Shown in pieces: positions 14,420-24,114 of a stretch of DNA of 64,000 bases. A program made the position numbers and the translations under genes. Below the pieces are notes generated by a model, which made no database searches, was not told where the DNA came from, and saw nothing but the letters and a program-made list of their open reading frames with translations. How positions within the stretch are numbered: the stretch's first letter is position 1; each line of letters opens with the position of its first letter. Source of the stretch: a virus; the IMG/VR virus record IMGVR_UViG_3300024243_000005, positions 62,001 to 126,000 of that record; one strand, 5' to 3'.

Positions 14420-17025
14420 TGGAACGAACTGCACAAATGTCCCCACGGACCCAAGCCTTCATCGACGGACTTCCTTCAGGTGACGAAGCGGAGAAGCTCT
14501 TCGAAGAGGGGTTCAACCAGCTCGCCTACAACGTGATGATCAGCAAGTTCCCTGACCTCACACAAAGCATCGTCACCTTCAAGGTTCTGGAGACAGACCT
14601 CGATGCAGGCGCCGCCGTTGGGTCCTTCGTCGTGCAGTACGGCCAGGAGAATCTGTACATCCCCGTCGTGATGGCCGACAACCAGATCAAGCCACTGGAC
14701 ATGTTCTACCACAAGAAGCTGAACGTGTTCCTCCCGCTCACCAACGACTGGTTGGACGAGGTACGACAACTCACCATCGACGAGATGGGTGAGGGGGTAC
14801 AGCGCCCACCGACCCTGCAGCACAACGTGGACACGCGCAACACCGTCATCCCTCCCTCGCAGCATGGGAGGCACGTCTACGCAAGCGCGCAGATCACTGA
14901 TGCTGATATCGACGTAGACCTACGCCGCATGATCGTGAAGTGCGCCGACGCCCCTCACAACATCCCAGCCATGCTCCCCGCAGTGCTCGCGCACGCACCC
15001 AAGGTGTACAGTGACGCCTTCGTGGGTGTCATCCAGTCCCGCACCAAGATCGCTGCACACCTCGGCGTGTTCTATGACCTGGACACGCTATACGCCAGTC
15101 TGGAGGCAGAGAAGACCGCTGCCGCTGACACGCACAGCGGAGGTGCACTGAACGTAGTGTCGCGTACCGACGGCGCCGACCGCTTCAAGGACGTGTTTGG
15201 CAAGAACGCTCCCGCTGCATTTCAAGGAGCGCTCGCCAAGGGCTACGCCGCCAAGGACACACGCACCAACCTGAACAGCGCGGTGCAGATCCAAGAACCT
15301 CAACACCTGGTCACCCCCGAGGAGTCCGGCTTCTACCGTGTGTTCACCACGGATGGCACCGCGATCCCCGCCTTCGTGCTGCACAACCCCCGGAGTGTCA
15401 CGAAGAGCTGGTCCCGGAGCCCCACCTCCCGCCCCAGCAAAATCCACCCCAGCAAAAACTACATCGTGGTTCTCAACGGGGGTCGCTGGCTGGACACCGA
15501 CACCCTGGTGGGTGAGCGTCTGGTGAACGCGGAAGACCTGCGTGGCCTCGACGTCTTCCACAAGCTGACCACTGAGAAGGGTGGCGACACGCCTGGTGTA
15601 GACAAGCGTGGTTTCTTCGTTCTCAAAACCGGAACGGGGTTCATTGGCACCGGCGTGTTTGGTGTGCGGCGCTCCACCACCTCGAAACAGATCAAGCGGC
15701 TGGTCTGTGATGACCACCAAAGCACCACCCTCATCATCGACCCCAAGGTGACCAAGGGTACGCTGCACCGCCCTGACAGCGCAGCCCTGATGTACATCCC
15801 AGCCATGGCACGCTTCATCAAGCTGCAGGACAAAGCAGCCGACTCCTGGGAGCACCGTGAGAAGGGTGACCGACTCTCCCTGCTCTCCACCAAGGAAGAT
15901 GTGATGCGGTGGTTCCAGGGCAACATGAGTACCCTGGGTGCCAGCTCCATTTCCGTGAAGGACGCATCTGCCGGACAGTTCTCTTTCAACGGTTCCATGG
16001 GTGTGGGTCCCGCGCCCTCCGCGATGAAGCACGCAGCGCTCACGTACCACATCCCGTTCCCCGTGGCTGAAGCTCTCGTGAAGACTGCTGCAGAAGTGGG
16101 CCGCGCTGTCTGCTGGGTCATGCCGCGTGCCGCACTGCAGAAGTTGGCACAGGGTCCCATGATGGACCCAGCGATGGCGGGTGGTGCAGGTGGAGCACCC
16201 CCGATGGACCCGGCGATGGCAGGCGGCGGCGCAGGTGGAGCACCCCCGATGGACCCGGCCATGATGGGCGGCATGATGCCTCCCCCAGGACCACCAGCTC
16301 CTCCCGTGACTCCCTCCCCGCTGGACATCGCGGTGGGTGAATCGCAGGCGCAGATCAACCAGCAGAACGCTGACCTGCAACAGCAGCAAATGGCCCTGAT
16401 GGATAAGGCCCAGACCATCCAGATGATCCAGATGCGCGCCCAGGAAATCGCTGGCGGTGGTGCTGAAGCCGTACAGGCCGGTGCGCCCCCGATGCCTCCA
16501 CCCGGACAGCCCCTTCCTCCTGGCCCCGAAGCAGGTGGCCCCGCAGGTATGGCTCCCCCGATGGGCGGCGCTCCCCCGATGGGCGGCGCTCCCCCGATGG
16601 GCGGCGGCATGGACCCCAGCATGGGCGGCGCTCCCCCACAGGGCGGGGGCAGTGGTGGTGCTTTCATGCGCACCGAAGCACCAACTTCCATGGAGGTGCA
16701 GCAGCAGGTCAACCCCCAGTTCCTGGAACAGGCAGCAGCACTTCAAGACTCTGGGACGTTCGATGCTGCCACCCTGGCGAGTATGGCGCGTAACCCCAGC
16801 TTCCGTGAGCTGGTCATCGACTACGTTCCGACGCTGGAGCGCGCGCTGGACAACCTGGGGCGATCTCTGCTCACCATGTGGATGCAGGAGAGTGAGCTGA
16901 AGCAGCAGCTCGGTGACGAAGACTACAGCGAACTGGAAGACAACGTCCGCTCTGTGTTCGAAGGGCTGGGCAAACTGATCCTCCAAATGAACCGCAACGC
17001 AACGGTGGTGGACCCACAAGTGTAA
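14419..17025 (+). CDS. large virion protein, portal or vertex candidate
   Basis: 868 residues, translationally coupled to the previous gene (TGATG). The N-terminal 450 residues look globular. Residues about 580-640 and 685-740 are methionine/proline/glycine-rich repeats (PPMDPAMAGG, PPMGGA). A glutamine-rich helix lies between them and a helical C-terminal domain follows. The size and position upstream of protease and capsid genes fit a portal or head-vertex protein, but I cannot see a diagnostic portal motif, so this is low-confidence. Confidence 0.7.
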   Translation: MERTAQMSPRTQAFIDGLPSGDEAEKLFEEGFNQLAYNVMISKFPDLTQSIVTFKVLETDLDAGAAVGSFVVQYGQENLYIPVVMADNQIKPLDMFYHKKLNVFLPLTNDWLDEVRQLTIDEMGEGVQRPPTLQHNVDTRNTVIPPSQHGRHVYASAQITDADIDVDLRRMIVKCADAPHNIPAMLPAVLAHAPKVYSDAFVGVIQSRTKIAAHLGVFYDLDTLYASLEAEKTAAADTHSGGALNVVSRTDGADRFKDVFGKNAPAAFQGALAKGYAAKDTRTNLNSAVQIQEPQHLVTPEESGFYRVFTTDGTAIPAFVLHNPRSVTKSWSRSPTSRPSKIHPSKNYIVVLNGGRWLDTDTLVGERLVNAEDLRGLDVFHKLTTEKGGDTPGVDKRGFFVLKTGTGFIGTGVFGVRRSTTSKQIKRLVCDDHQSTTLIIDPKVTKGTLHRPDSAALMYIPAMARFIKLQDKAADSWEHREKGDRLSLLSTKEDVMRWFQGNMSTLGASSISVKDASAGQFSFNGSMGVGPAPSAMKHAALTYHIPFPVAEALVKTAAEVGRAVCWVMPRAALQKLAQGPMMDPAMAGGAGGAPPMDPAMAGGGAGGAPPMDPAMMGGMMPPPGPPAPPVTPSPLDIAVGESQAQINQQNADLQQQQMALMDKAQTIQMIQMRAQEIAGGGAEAVQAGAPPMPPPGQPLPPGPEAGGPAGMAPPMGGAPPMGGAPPMGGGMDPSMGGAPPQGGGSGGAFMRTEAPTSMEVQQQVNPQFLEQAAALQDSGTFDAATLASMARNPSFRELVIDYVPTLERALDNLGRSLLTMWMQESELKQQLGDEDYSELEDNVRSVFEGLGKLILQMNRNATVVDPQV
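16552..16614 (+). repeat. short in-frame tandem repeat (PPMGGA)
   Basis: Three successive copies of an 18-bp unit (CCCCCGATGGGCGGCGCT and variants) inside the 14419-17025 gene encode PPMGGA. A related PPMDPAMAGG repeat lies at about 16160-16265. Confidence 0.75.
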
Positions 17026-17750
17026 TGGACGTATTCGACCCCCGAAACCTGGACCCGCACCACCGCATCAACGACGCGGTGCGGTACGCAGAGTCTCCCG
17101 ACGAGGACATCCCCAATGACCTCGACAACCAGACGCTTGCGCTCATCTACGGTTTACGCGGTAAACCACCCACGGTTGATCTGTACCACGCACTGCGTAA
17201 ATACCAGAACCCCTTCTCCAGAAACGTCCTGACAGGATTCCTACTCGCGGAAGCGAAGGAAGAACTGATCACCAAAACCACGGGCATGGCTGCAGGGGTG
17301 CTCACTGCCTACGTCACCTACATCTTTGATAACTCCATTTTCTCCGACAAGATGGACCGCTTCAGCTATGCACACGCGGTACGCAACTTCGTATCTGCGG
17401 AACACGCTGCATTCCTGGAGGCGGCTGTAACCCACGGCCCAGAGTACCTCGTATGGATGCTCAATGGAGACCCCAGCCACACCCCCAAGGACATCATGGC
17501 CTCCGTCATGGTAGACGCGCTGTATCGTGGTCGCGCACACCGTAACGCGGCCATCACGTCACCCGCTGCAAAGGAAGCTCGCGCCTGGTTGTCCCTGGCG
17601 GGGTCTACCGCGACCAACGCGCATAGGCTAGACCCGAGTGGTGACGCAGACGACGCCCTGCGCGACCTTAAATTAGCGCTGTCCTACGAGGACGAAACCA
17701 CCAACGAAGAAACCCCCGGGGCACCTGCGCCCGGTGATATACTGCATTAG
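17025..17750 (+). CDS. hypothetical head-region protein
   Basis: 241 residues, start adjacent to the preceding stop. Predominantly helical with a hydrophobic stretch at about 90-105 and an acidic C-terminal tail. It contains GLRGKP, encoded by a copy of the 13-bp palindrome; the same peptide and DNA recur in the protease gene. No recognised domain. Position suggests a head assembly or vertex role. Confidence 0.7.
   Translation: MDVFDPRNLDPHHRINDAVRYAESPDEDIPNDLDNQTLALIYGLRGKPPTVDLYHALRKYQNPFSRNVLTGFLLAEAKEELITKTTGMAAGVLTAYVTYIFDNSIFSDKMDRFSYAHAVRNFVSAEHAAFLEAAVTHGPEYLVWMLNGDPSHTPKDIMASVMVDALYRGRAHRNAAITSPAAKEARAWLSLAGSTATNAHRLDPSGDADDALRDLKLALSYEDETTNEETPGAPAPGDILH
17153..17165. repeat. dispersed palindrome GGTTTACGCGGTAAACC
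   Basis: Exact match with symmetric flanks (17 bp) inside the 17025 gene, encoding GLRGKP. Confidence 0.85.
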
Positions 17751-17759
17751 GAGCGCACC

Positions 17760-18581
17760 ATGCTGATGGACGAAGTAAGACTGGAGAAATACGCCGCTGA
17801 AGTAATCCAGGGCTACAAGTCCGCGAACGTGCCGTTGACGGACGGCGTCGTCAAGGTAGCGGAGGCGCGCTCGCTGAACGAGGAACAGGTACGTCGCCTG
17901 GTCGAGCGCGTGAACAACGATGTCTTTCAGCACCACTTCAAACAAGCAGAGGAAGCGAAAAGCGAAGACCGGAACGTGACCTTCGAACCCGCGAACCCCG
18001 ACAGCGTACTCACCCGGCTCATCAACTCCGCCAAGGACGCCATCAACCCCACTCCCGAAGACTCGGCGGCGTCTGACCCTATGGACCTCATTGGAGACCT
18101 CCCCAATGGTTCTGACGCAGCGGGCCTGGGTGAACCAGAAAAGACTGCCTCCGCGCCAGAAGAGGAGCCCCTCCCATCCAAAGCAATCGTCATCACGCGA
18201 CTGCGGAAAGCAGCCGGGGAGATGCGCATCGCTGAGACACAGGCCCGGTCCACCCTCACCGACGCCATGCAGAAGCTCGCGCGCCACTTCACCTTCCTGG
18301 ACAACAAAGAGAAGTTTGCTGGCTTCGAGCGTGATGCGGTTTACCACCGTGGCAACGACGCCGCGCCGTACCTCGCCCTCACTCGCCGTGCTCTGCGTAT
18401 GCCCCGCATGACCTACGACGCCACCGCACTCCACAAGGTGGCACGTGTGGTCGACACCAACACCACTGAGATGCGGCTGTTGGATGCCTTCATCGCGGCT
18501 GACCAAGAAGTGGCGCGGCTGCACGCAGGCGTGGAGAAGATGGCAGCATACGAGAAGCAAGCAGGGACGCTGACCAGGTGA
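17760..18581 (+). CDS. hypothetical helical virion-type protein
   Basis: 273 residues with a ribosome site (TTAGGAG). Largely helical, charged N-terminus, acidic linker including PEKTASAPEEE, helical C-terminus. The PEKTAS string resembles the K-T/V-A-A/S strings seen in other head-region proteins and may be a protease-processing site. It overlaps the next gene by 4 nt. Confidence 0.7.
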   Translation: MLMDEVRLEKYAAEVIQGYKSANVPLTDGVVKVAEARSLNEEQVRRLVERVNNDVFQHHFKQAEEAKSEDRNVTFEPANPDSVLTRLINSAKDAINPTPEDSAASDPMDLIGDLPNGSDAAGLGEPEKTASAPEEEPLPSKAIVITRLRKAAGEMRIAETQARSTLTDAMQKLARHFTFLDNKEKFAGFERDAVYHRGNDAAPYLALTRRALRMPRMTYDATALHKVARVVDTNTTEMRLLDAFIAADQEVARLHAGVEKMAAYEKQAGTLTR

Positions 18582-19939
18582 GTTCACCAGGCGAAAGGCC
18601 ACTCTGGGGGGCTATCCCAGGAATCGGTGATGCGCTCCAGAACTGGGTGCAGACAGGGAACATCCGTAAATCTGAGGGGTTCCTCAGCCCTATCACCGAC
18701 CCCAGTCATGTACCCATACCAACCCTGGACGCCCAACAAAAAGGATGGCGTGATACCATCCTTCAAGACCTGCTCCGCGCACAGACCACACCCCCGGGAG
18801 AACGCGTCATGACCTCCTCATTCGTAAAGAAGCGAGCCTCCCTCCAGGATGACACGGAGAAGCGTGCCGCATCCACCGCCCGGCTCGTACGGCAATTGAT
18901 GAAGACAGTACCCGATGCCCCACGCATGCCGGGTATGTTGTCCCGTGTCTTCAGTGGGCGAGCCCGTGCCGAAGCACGGCAAGTTAGCACCCTGCATGAT
19001 GACGTCATTCGCCGCATCGAAGCAGCAAGAATTCATGGCCCCAGCAACCCAGCCATCGGGCAGACTGCCCCCACTGCACCTCACGAGGTAGAGCAGCTCC
19101 GCAACATGATCCAGGGTGAACTGACCAACATGCAGGTGCGTCGAGGCTTCAACGCAGGTGACGCAGCAAAGAGGATGTACCTGGATGGTGTCGAAGCAGA
19201 AGCACGCGCAGGGATTCTCCGCTCCAACCCGGGCGTTGACCCCGCAACCCTGGACCGACTCGCGGCAAACGCCCGCTCCGCTGCGAACCAGTCCGGCAGC
19301 AAACACAAAGACCTCATCGAGCAAACCGTTGCCACCGCCCGCGATTCCGCACTAAAAAGCCCCCTCCCGGGGACTGTGCACACGCCGATCACGGATAACC
19401 CAGGGATGAAGGGTCTGCTCGGATTGGGCCTTGGTTCCACCGCCCTCATCGGTGGTACGGCTCTGACCCTGAACAACTTCGCGGACCCCACCACGCAGCG
19501 CGCCGGGTTCGGGGTTCGTTCTGGCGTCTACCCCAACATCATGGAGCGTCTGCGCTTGGATGAAGTAGCCGCTGACTCCTTCGCCAACGCCATAGGCAAG
19601 GAGATGGGGAAGAGCACCGTGGGATTGCTGGGTGACCTCGCGTCCAAAGCTGTTGCCTCTCCGGGTGACCTGGTCAAAAGCATGCAACGCAAGAACGTTT
19701 TCGACCAACTGCAAGAAGAGGATGACGTCATCGCCCGTGCAGACCCAGCACAACTGGACGAGGCTTACCACACGATGGTACGCTTCGCACCGACGCTTGC
19801 CACAGACAAGAACGCCGTCAAGACGTTCCTTCGCGAAAGCGTCCTGTACGGCACGGGACCGAACTTCGTTGCTATCAAACAACTGGCTGACGCCGAACGC
19901 GCCGTAAGCGCGCCCCCCAGCGTCGTAGTGAAAAAATAA
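18578..19939 (+). CDS. hypothetical virion-type protein
   Basis: 453 residues from a GTG overlapping the preceding stop. The N-terminal part is basic and helical. A glycine/alanine-rich hydrophobic segment at about 270-290 (GLLGLGLGSTALIGG) could insert in a membrane. The C-terminal 100 residues are helical and acidic. The operon context (between a putative vertex protein and the protease) suggests an internal or vertex protein. No family recognised. Confidence 0.7.
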   Translation: MSSPGERPLWGAIPGIGDALQNWVQTGNIRKSEGFLSPITDPSHVPIPTLDAQQKGWRDTILQDLLRAQTTPPGERVMTSSFVKKRASLQDDTEKRAASTARLVRQLMKTVPDAPRMPGMLSRVFSGRARAEARQVSTLHDDVIRRIEAARIHGPSNPAIGQTAPTAPHEVEQLRNMIQGELTNMQVRRGFNAGDAAKRMYLDGVEAEARAGILRSNPGVDPATLDRLAANARSAANQSGSKHKDLIEQTVATARDSALKSPLPGTVHTPITDNPGMKGLLGLGLGSTALIGGTALTLNNFADPTTQRAGFGVRSGVYPNIMERLRLDEVAADSFANAIGKEMGKSTVGLLGDLASKAVASPGDLVKSMQRKNVFDQLQEEDDVIARADPAQLDEAYHTMVRFAPTLATDKNAVKTFLRESVLYGTGPNFVAIKQLADAERAVSAPPSVVVKK

Positions 19940-19950
19940 AGGACCGCGCC

Positions 19951-20175
19951 ATGACAAATCTATTCAAAGCCCTGCAACCCCGCGTTCGAAGCAACCTTCG
20001 CGGGAATATGCACAAGGTCGCCGCAGTGATGGCGCGCGGCGAGGGTATCCCCCTCACGCGAGACGAAGTCACCATCAAGGAAGCGGCACTCATCCTCGGC
20101 ATCAAGTTCCACCGGCAATACCTCGAAAAAGCGGCCATGCTCGACGGCCTGATGTGCCTCAAACGCCTGGGATAA
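19951..20175 (+). CDS. small basic helical protein
   Basis: 74 residues, ribosome site AAAGGACCGC before the ATG. Basic N-terminal half, helical C-terminal half. It is 3 nt from the next gene and clearly part of the same operon. No family recognised. Confidence 0.65.
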   Translation: MTNLFKALQPRVRSNLRGNMHKVAAVMARGEGIPLTRDEVTIKEAALILGIKFHRQYLEKAAMLDGLMCLKRLG

Positions 20176-20178
20176 GTC

Positions 20179-20829
20179 ATGACCCCCGAAGAAGCGTACC
20201 ACCAGTTAATGGCAAAACTCTCCGCGTGCTCTGCACAGGAGAAGACTGCCTCCGTGACCCCCACGGATGCCGCCCTGCTCCAGAAAACTGCAGCGGATGT
20301 GGACGCGTTCGAGACTTTCATGAAAATCGCCTTGTCCTGGCGCGGTGTGAAGGATGTTGCCCGTATCGCAGTACCAACTGCGATAGGTGCAGGTGGGGTC
20401 GCAACGGGTGGTGTTTACCTGGCGGGCCAGAACCTCATCAACAACGCAGACGCCAAAGCAAAGGCGCGCATTGAGGAGATGCGTGCGAAAGCATCCAAGG
20501 TTGCACTTGGTGCAACTGTAGCGGGGGCCACGCTGCTCGGCCTGCACCACTACCTCTCCAAGGACCGAGAACGGGCGCTGCTCCCTGGACGCCGCCCTGC
20601 ACCACGCCGCCGCCCTGCACCACGCCGCCTCGCACCGATGATGCCCACTTACAGGGGCTACGCATCGAAGTTCGGCTCCGCATTCAACCCAGCAGAAGCC
20701 GAGACCCTCGAAAAGATAGGGACGGTTGTGTACCTGGAAGTGATGCTGCAAAAAACAGCACACAGTGATACACTGCGTCTACTCAACGCAGAACACGGAT
20801 CATCACTACTCCAAGAGCTACTGCCGTGA
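20179..20829 (+). CDS. glycine/alanine-rich membrane-active protein
   Basis: 216 residues. The N-terminus contains two likely processing strings (QEKTAS, LQKTAA) at about 21-40. Two hydrophobic segments follow (about 62-80 and 108-125). A short arginine/proline repeat (RRPAPR) is encoded by duplicated DNA at about 20580-20630. The C-terminus again has LQKTAH. It overlaps the protease gene by 4 nt. Probably an internal head protein. Confidence 0.7.
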   Translation: MTPEEAYHQLMAKLSACSAQEKTASVTPTDAALLQKTAADVDAFETFMKIALSWRGVKDVARIAVPTAIGAGGVATGGVYLAGQNLINNADAKAKARIEEMRAKASKVALGATVAGATLLGLHHYLSKDRERALLPGRRPAPRRRPAPRRLAPMMPTYRGYASKFGSAFNPAEAETLEKIGTVVYLEVMLQKTAHSDTLRLLNAEHGSSLLQELLP

Positions 20830-22790
20830 CCCACGACCCCACTGACCGCCTCAAGATAATCAACCTGGGTGAACGTTTTGAACACACAGGTGAGCCCACT
20901 GTACAGCCAGTGGTGCTCTGGGGTTTACGCGGTAAACCATGCTTCGAAAAAGTGTCCGCAGAGCTTCAGGGGAGCCCCGCCCTGGAGTACGCACGCAGCA
21001 TCGAACCCGTACCCGGGAAAACGATATCCCTGATCATCGGGCTGGGTAGTTTTGAATTTTACGGCCTGAACCGCAACGGTGATGGGTTCAACGAACAACC
21101 CTACCGCGTCGGGCAGCAGCCAACCTGCGGGTGCTGTACTGATAAGACGCGCACCGCGTGGATTGAGGAAGCTGAGTGCACCACCCACCACTACCAGAGC
21201 TACGAAAACGGTGCGGTGTTTCGCCACCACGTCAATAAGGACCGGAAGAAGGCTGTTGGGCACATCCTCAAAGCGTTCTGGAATCCCATCATGCACCGTG
21301 TCGAGGTCATCGAAGACCTGAACAACGCCAAGGCTCCCGACCTCGCAACACGGATAGGGGACGGGGAATTCCCTGCCAAGAGCATGGGGTGCCGCATCAA
21401 GTTCGATGTCTGCACCAAGTGTGGCCATCGCGCCCCAACCAGGAAACAATACTGCGACCACCTCAAGTGGGAAATGGGACACCTGGACCAAGCGACAGGT
21501 ATTCGCTACGGCGCCCTCAACCCTGCCCCCAACTTCTTCGACAGTTCCTGGGTTTTCCGCCCCGCTGACCGCACAGGTTGGATGCTCAAAAAAGTCGCAG
21601 AACACGCGTACGAACTACAGGGCTCCAGTATCCTGGGCGAGCGTGTCGAAGACCTGAATCACAAAGCTGCGGCTGCGCAGAAGCTGGCCGTCATCGACAA
21701 AATCGTACAGGGGTACCCCGCCGCTGCATTCCCCGATGACGCCGACGCACCCCTCATCGAGCGCTTCTGCCAGACAACGCTACCCACCATGGTAGAGAAC
21801 ACCGAAGAACTAACCACGGAAGATATGTCGCAGTTGAACCCAACTGACGACATCGCTGACGTACTCGCGTCTTTGGCTGAAGAAGGCATCACCCTCACTA
21901 CCCCTGAATTCATTCGTCTGTTCGTATCACGCATGGCACCAGGTGTTGAAGTTCCTCCCGCCATCATGCCATACGCAGTTATCCTACAGTCGGAGTTGTT
22001 CGACCTTCTACGGCAACACCCCTCTCTGGTTGAAGAGGTGGTTACTCCTCTGACCAAGGAAAAACCACAACGCATCAAAATCCCAGAACCCATTCTGGAG
22101 AAGCGCTCATTCATCGGTGAATATCTACAACGCCGCCTGGCACCCACCATGCTGCAAGGCAACGCCGCTCCTACCACCGACCTCCTGCACGTACTCCCTT
22201 CACAGGGTCAAGACGGCTTCAAAACCACGCGAGGCGCTGCACAAGGAACACAGGATGCCATCGCAGAAGCGAAGCTCAAGCAGGGTGTAGTCGCGGGCCT
22301 CCTGAGCAGCGTTGGCCTGGGCGTAGCTGGTCTCGTAGCCAAGAAAGCCCCTGGTGCACAAAAGTGGCTCGCTCTGGCCCCACTCGCAGGTGGGCTGGGC
22401 CTCGGGGGATACTACGGGGCAGAGGCCCTGCGCCCTGTGAAAATGAGGCGCACTACAGAAGGTGGTCTGATCCCCGCACGAACCCCCATGAAAGAGTATC
22501 CACGCGCCGATGTTGAAGAGAGCGCACTCATGGAAGCAACGAAACGAAGTGGTTTGAGCCACCGCGTAAAGTCTGGGTCTGTCATTGCGCACTTGCGCAA
22601 GTACAGCGCAGCACAGCACCCCATGGCGCTGTTTGTTACAAAGCACGCCAGTCACGGCGCCCAGTGCTCACACCTGTCTCTCGCAGCCATCGCACACGCA
22701 CTCGAAAAGCGCGCATCTGCGGGCATATTTGAAGAGCCAATTGACCTAGACAAAGTAGCCGATTTGGTCGGATGCCTCATATGGGCGTAA
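20826..22790 (+). CDS. prohead protease-like protein with C-terminal extension
   Basis: 654 residues from a GTG. The N-terminal 220 residues match phage prohead proteases of the NRNGD type: N-R-N-G-D (82-86), FRHHVNKDRKKAVG (H134 or H135 as catalytic histidine), HRVEVIEDL, and AKSMGCRI with S186 as likely nucleophile. A zinc-knuckle-like insert follows (C196, C199, C210, H212). The long C-terminal part has a glycine-zipper hydrophobic segment (about 495-540) and helices, and may be a scaffold or ejected domain. Position just upstream of scaffold and capsid genes fits head maturation. Family assignment rests on remembered motifs. Confidence 0.7.
   Translation: MTHDPTDRLKIINLGERFEHTGEPTVQPVVLWGLRGKPCFEKVSAELQGSPALEYARSIEPVPGKTISLIIGLGSFEFYGLNRNGDGFNEQPYRVGQQPTCGCCTDKTRTAWIEEAECTTHHYQSYENGAVFRHHVNKDRKKAVGHILKAFWNPIMHRVEVIEDLNNAKAPDLATRIGDGEFPAKSMGCRIKFDVCTKCGHRAPTRKQYCDHLKWEMGHLDQATGIRYGALNPAPNFFDSSWVFRPADRTGWMLKKVAEHAYELQGSSILGERVEDLNHKAAAAQKLAVIDKIVQGYPAAAFPDDADAPLIERFCQTTLPTMVENTEELTTEDMSQLNPTDDIADVLASLAEEGITLTTPEFIRLFVSRMAPGVEVPPAIMPYAVILQSELFDLLRQHPSLVEEVVTPLTKEKPQRIKIPEPILEKRSFIGEYLQRRLAPTMLQGNAAPTTDLLHVLPSQGQDGFKTTRGAAQGTQDAIAEAKLKQGVVAGLLSSVGLGVAGLVAKKAPGAQKWLALAPLAGGLGLGGYYGAEALRPVKMRRTTEGGLIPARTPMKEYPRADVEESALMEATKRSGLSHRVKSGSVIAHLRKYSAAQHPMALFVTKHASHGAQCSHLSLAAIAHALEKRASAGIFEEPIDLDKVADLVGCLIWA
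20934..20946. repeat. dispersed palindrome GGTTTACGCGGTAAACC
   Basis: Exact match with the same 17-bp context as at 17153, near the protease start, encoding GLRGKP again. Confidence 0.85.
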
Positions 22791-22796
22791 TCTGAC

Positions 22797-22825
22797 TTGT
22801 TTTTAGAAAACCTTCGACCTATGAT
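22797..22825 (+). promoter_or_regulatory. rightward sigma-70-like promoter before the capsid block
   Basis: TTGTTT, 17 nt, TATGAT, with CC before the -10. It follows the protease stop codon and should drive the scaffold/capsid genes. Confidence 0.6.
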
Positions 22826-22863
22826 TGAGAAGAAATTCGCCGACACCCAGTGAGGCCAACGAC

Positions 22864-23484
22864 ATGGAACTCAAAGACATCCTGAACCGCCTGGACAAGA
22901 CCACGCAAGCCAACGAAGGTGGCGTGAAAACTGCCGGTGCCCAGCCCACCACCCCCATCGCTCCCGACGCATTGCGCGATGCGGTGCGCAACGCCTCCGG
23001 TGACGGTGAGACCAAAGTGGCCTCTGCACCAGAAGAGGACACCAGCGCACAGCTCCTCAAGATGGCGTCCGACCTGGCCAGCGCAGAAGACCAAGCGCTC
23101 ACCAAGCGGGCCTCCGTGCTCGGCGCCGCCATGTGTGATGGCTTCATGACCCGCTTCGCCTCCTACGAGGAGGCCGCAGGCGCCGTCGCCCCGCAGGCGG
23201 AAAAGGTCGCCGCCGCGCAGGAGTACCACGGCGACATCACCGTGGACATGATCAAGCAGGCCGCAGCGAGCCCGGACTTCACCAAGTTCGCGGAGGACAA
23301 CCCGCAGCTCGTGAAGGAAGCCTTTGACCTGGGCTACCAGCAGACCCTGGGTGCGATGGAGAAGCAAGCCGCCGCCGAGTACGAGCAGGGCTACAACGAG
23401 ACCATGGCCACCGTGCACAAGATCGCCGCCGAGTGCTACATCCAGGGTGAGACCAAGATCGCCCAGATTCTGGCCGCAGGTTAG
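22864..23484 (+). CDS. scaffold-like helical protein
   Basis: 206 residues from the ATG at 22864 (an in-frame upstream start at 22825 overlaps the promoter, so I prefer the inner one). Acidic, alanine-rich and almost wholly helical, with processing-like strings (VKTAG, TKVAS). Location between protease and capsid genes and this composition fit a prohead scaffold. No sequence family recognised. Confidence 0.7.
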   Translation: MELKDILNRLDKTTQANEGGVKTAGAQPTTPIAPDALRDAVRNASGDGETKVASAPEEDTSAQLLKMASDLASAEDQALTKRASVLGAAMCDGFMTRFASYEEAAGAVAPQAEKVAAAQEYHGDITVDMIKQAAASPDFTKFAEDNPQLVKEAFDLGYQQTLGAMEKQAAAEYEQGYNETMATVHKIAAECYIQGETKIAQILAAG

Positions 23485-23495
23485 CCCCGACGGGC

Positions 23496-24113
23496 ATGCG
23501 CTACGACGCCGCCACATTCGCGCTGTACGACGAGGTCTTCGCTGAAACGCTGGGCTTCGTGAAACGTGCTGGTCTGTTCGGCACCCTGGGAACGAAGTTC
23601 AAGGACTTCGTAACCGGGAGTCGGCGTGCTGAACAAGCGACTGCCACCCTGAATGCCACCGAAGCAGCGCGCGCCAGAGCGGTCCAAGAAGCAGCGGCGT
23701 TACGCGCCCGCATGCCCTCGGGCAACTTCAGCACTTTCGAAGACGCGGCACACAGTGCCCAGCAAGCGGAGATGCGTGCAGGTGCGGCAGAGGCTGCGGC
23801 TATCGAACGGCAACGTCTCGCTGAGGAAGCTGCTACTGTTGCACAACAAGGTGCACGCCGTAACAAGCGCCTCGCCATCGGCGGGGGAGTAGTAGGCGCG
23901 ACCGGGCTAACCGCTGCTGGAGCTGGCATCCCCATGGCATACGACAAGGGAGTTGACCAGGGGCAAGAGCACCAGACGCGCACGCGAAACCTTGCCTTCG
24001 GGTCGGGCATCGTAGCCGGGACCACCGCACCAAACATCATCCGTGGCCTGGGTGGCATCGCCAGGTCTGCTGGACGCACGGGATTGTTCCCCGAGTTCCA
24101 AGGGCTCCGCTGA
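23496..24113 (+). CDS. helical protein with glycine-zipper segment
   Basis: 205 residues. Amphipathic helix, long alanine/arginine/glutamate coiled-coil-like region (about 45-125), then a glycine/alanine hydrophobic segment (about 128-150) and a basic C-terminus. Probably a minor internal head or membrane-active protein. Confidence 0.65.
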   Translation: MRYDAATFALYDEVFAETLGFVKRAGLFGTLGTKFKDFVTGSRRAEQATATLNATEAARARAVQEAAALRARMPSGNFSTFEDAAHSAQQAEMRAGAAEAAAIERQRLAEEAATVAQQGARRNKRLAIGGGVVGATGLTAAGAGIPMAYDKGVDQGQEHQTRTRNLAFGSGIVAGTTAPNIIRGLGGIARSAGRTGLFPEFQGLR

Positions 24114-24114
24114 A

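Noticed and set aside
14419-17025. Calling this gene the portal protein outright
   Set aside because: Position and size fit, but I see no portal-specific motif; named only as a candidate.
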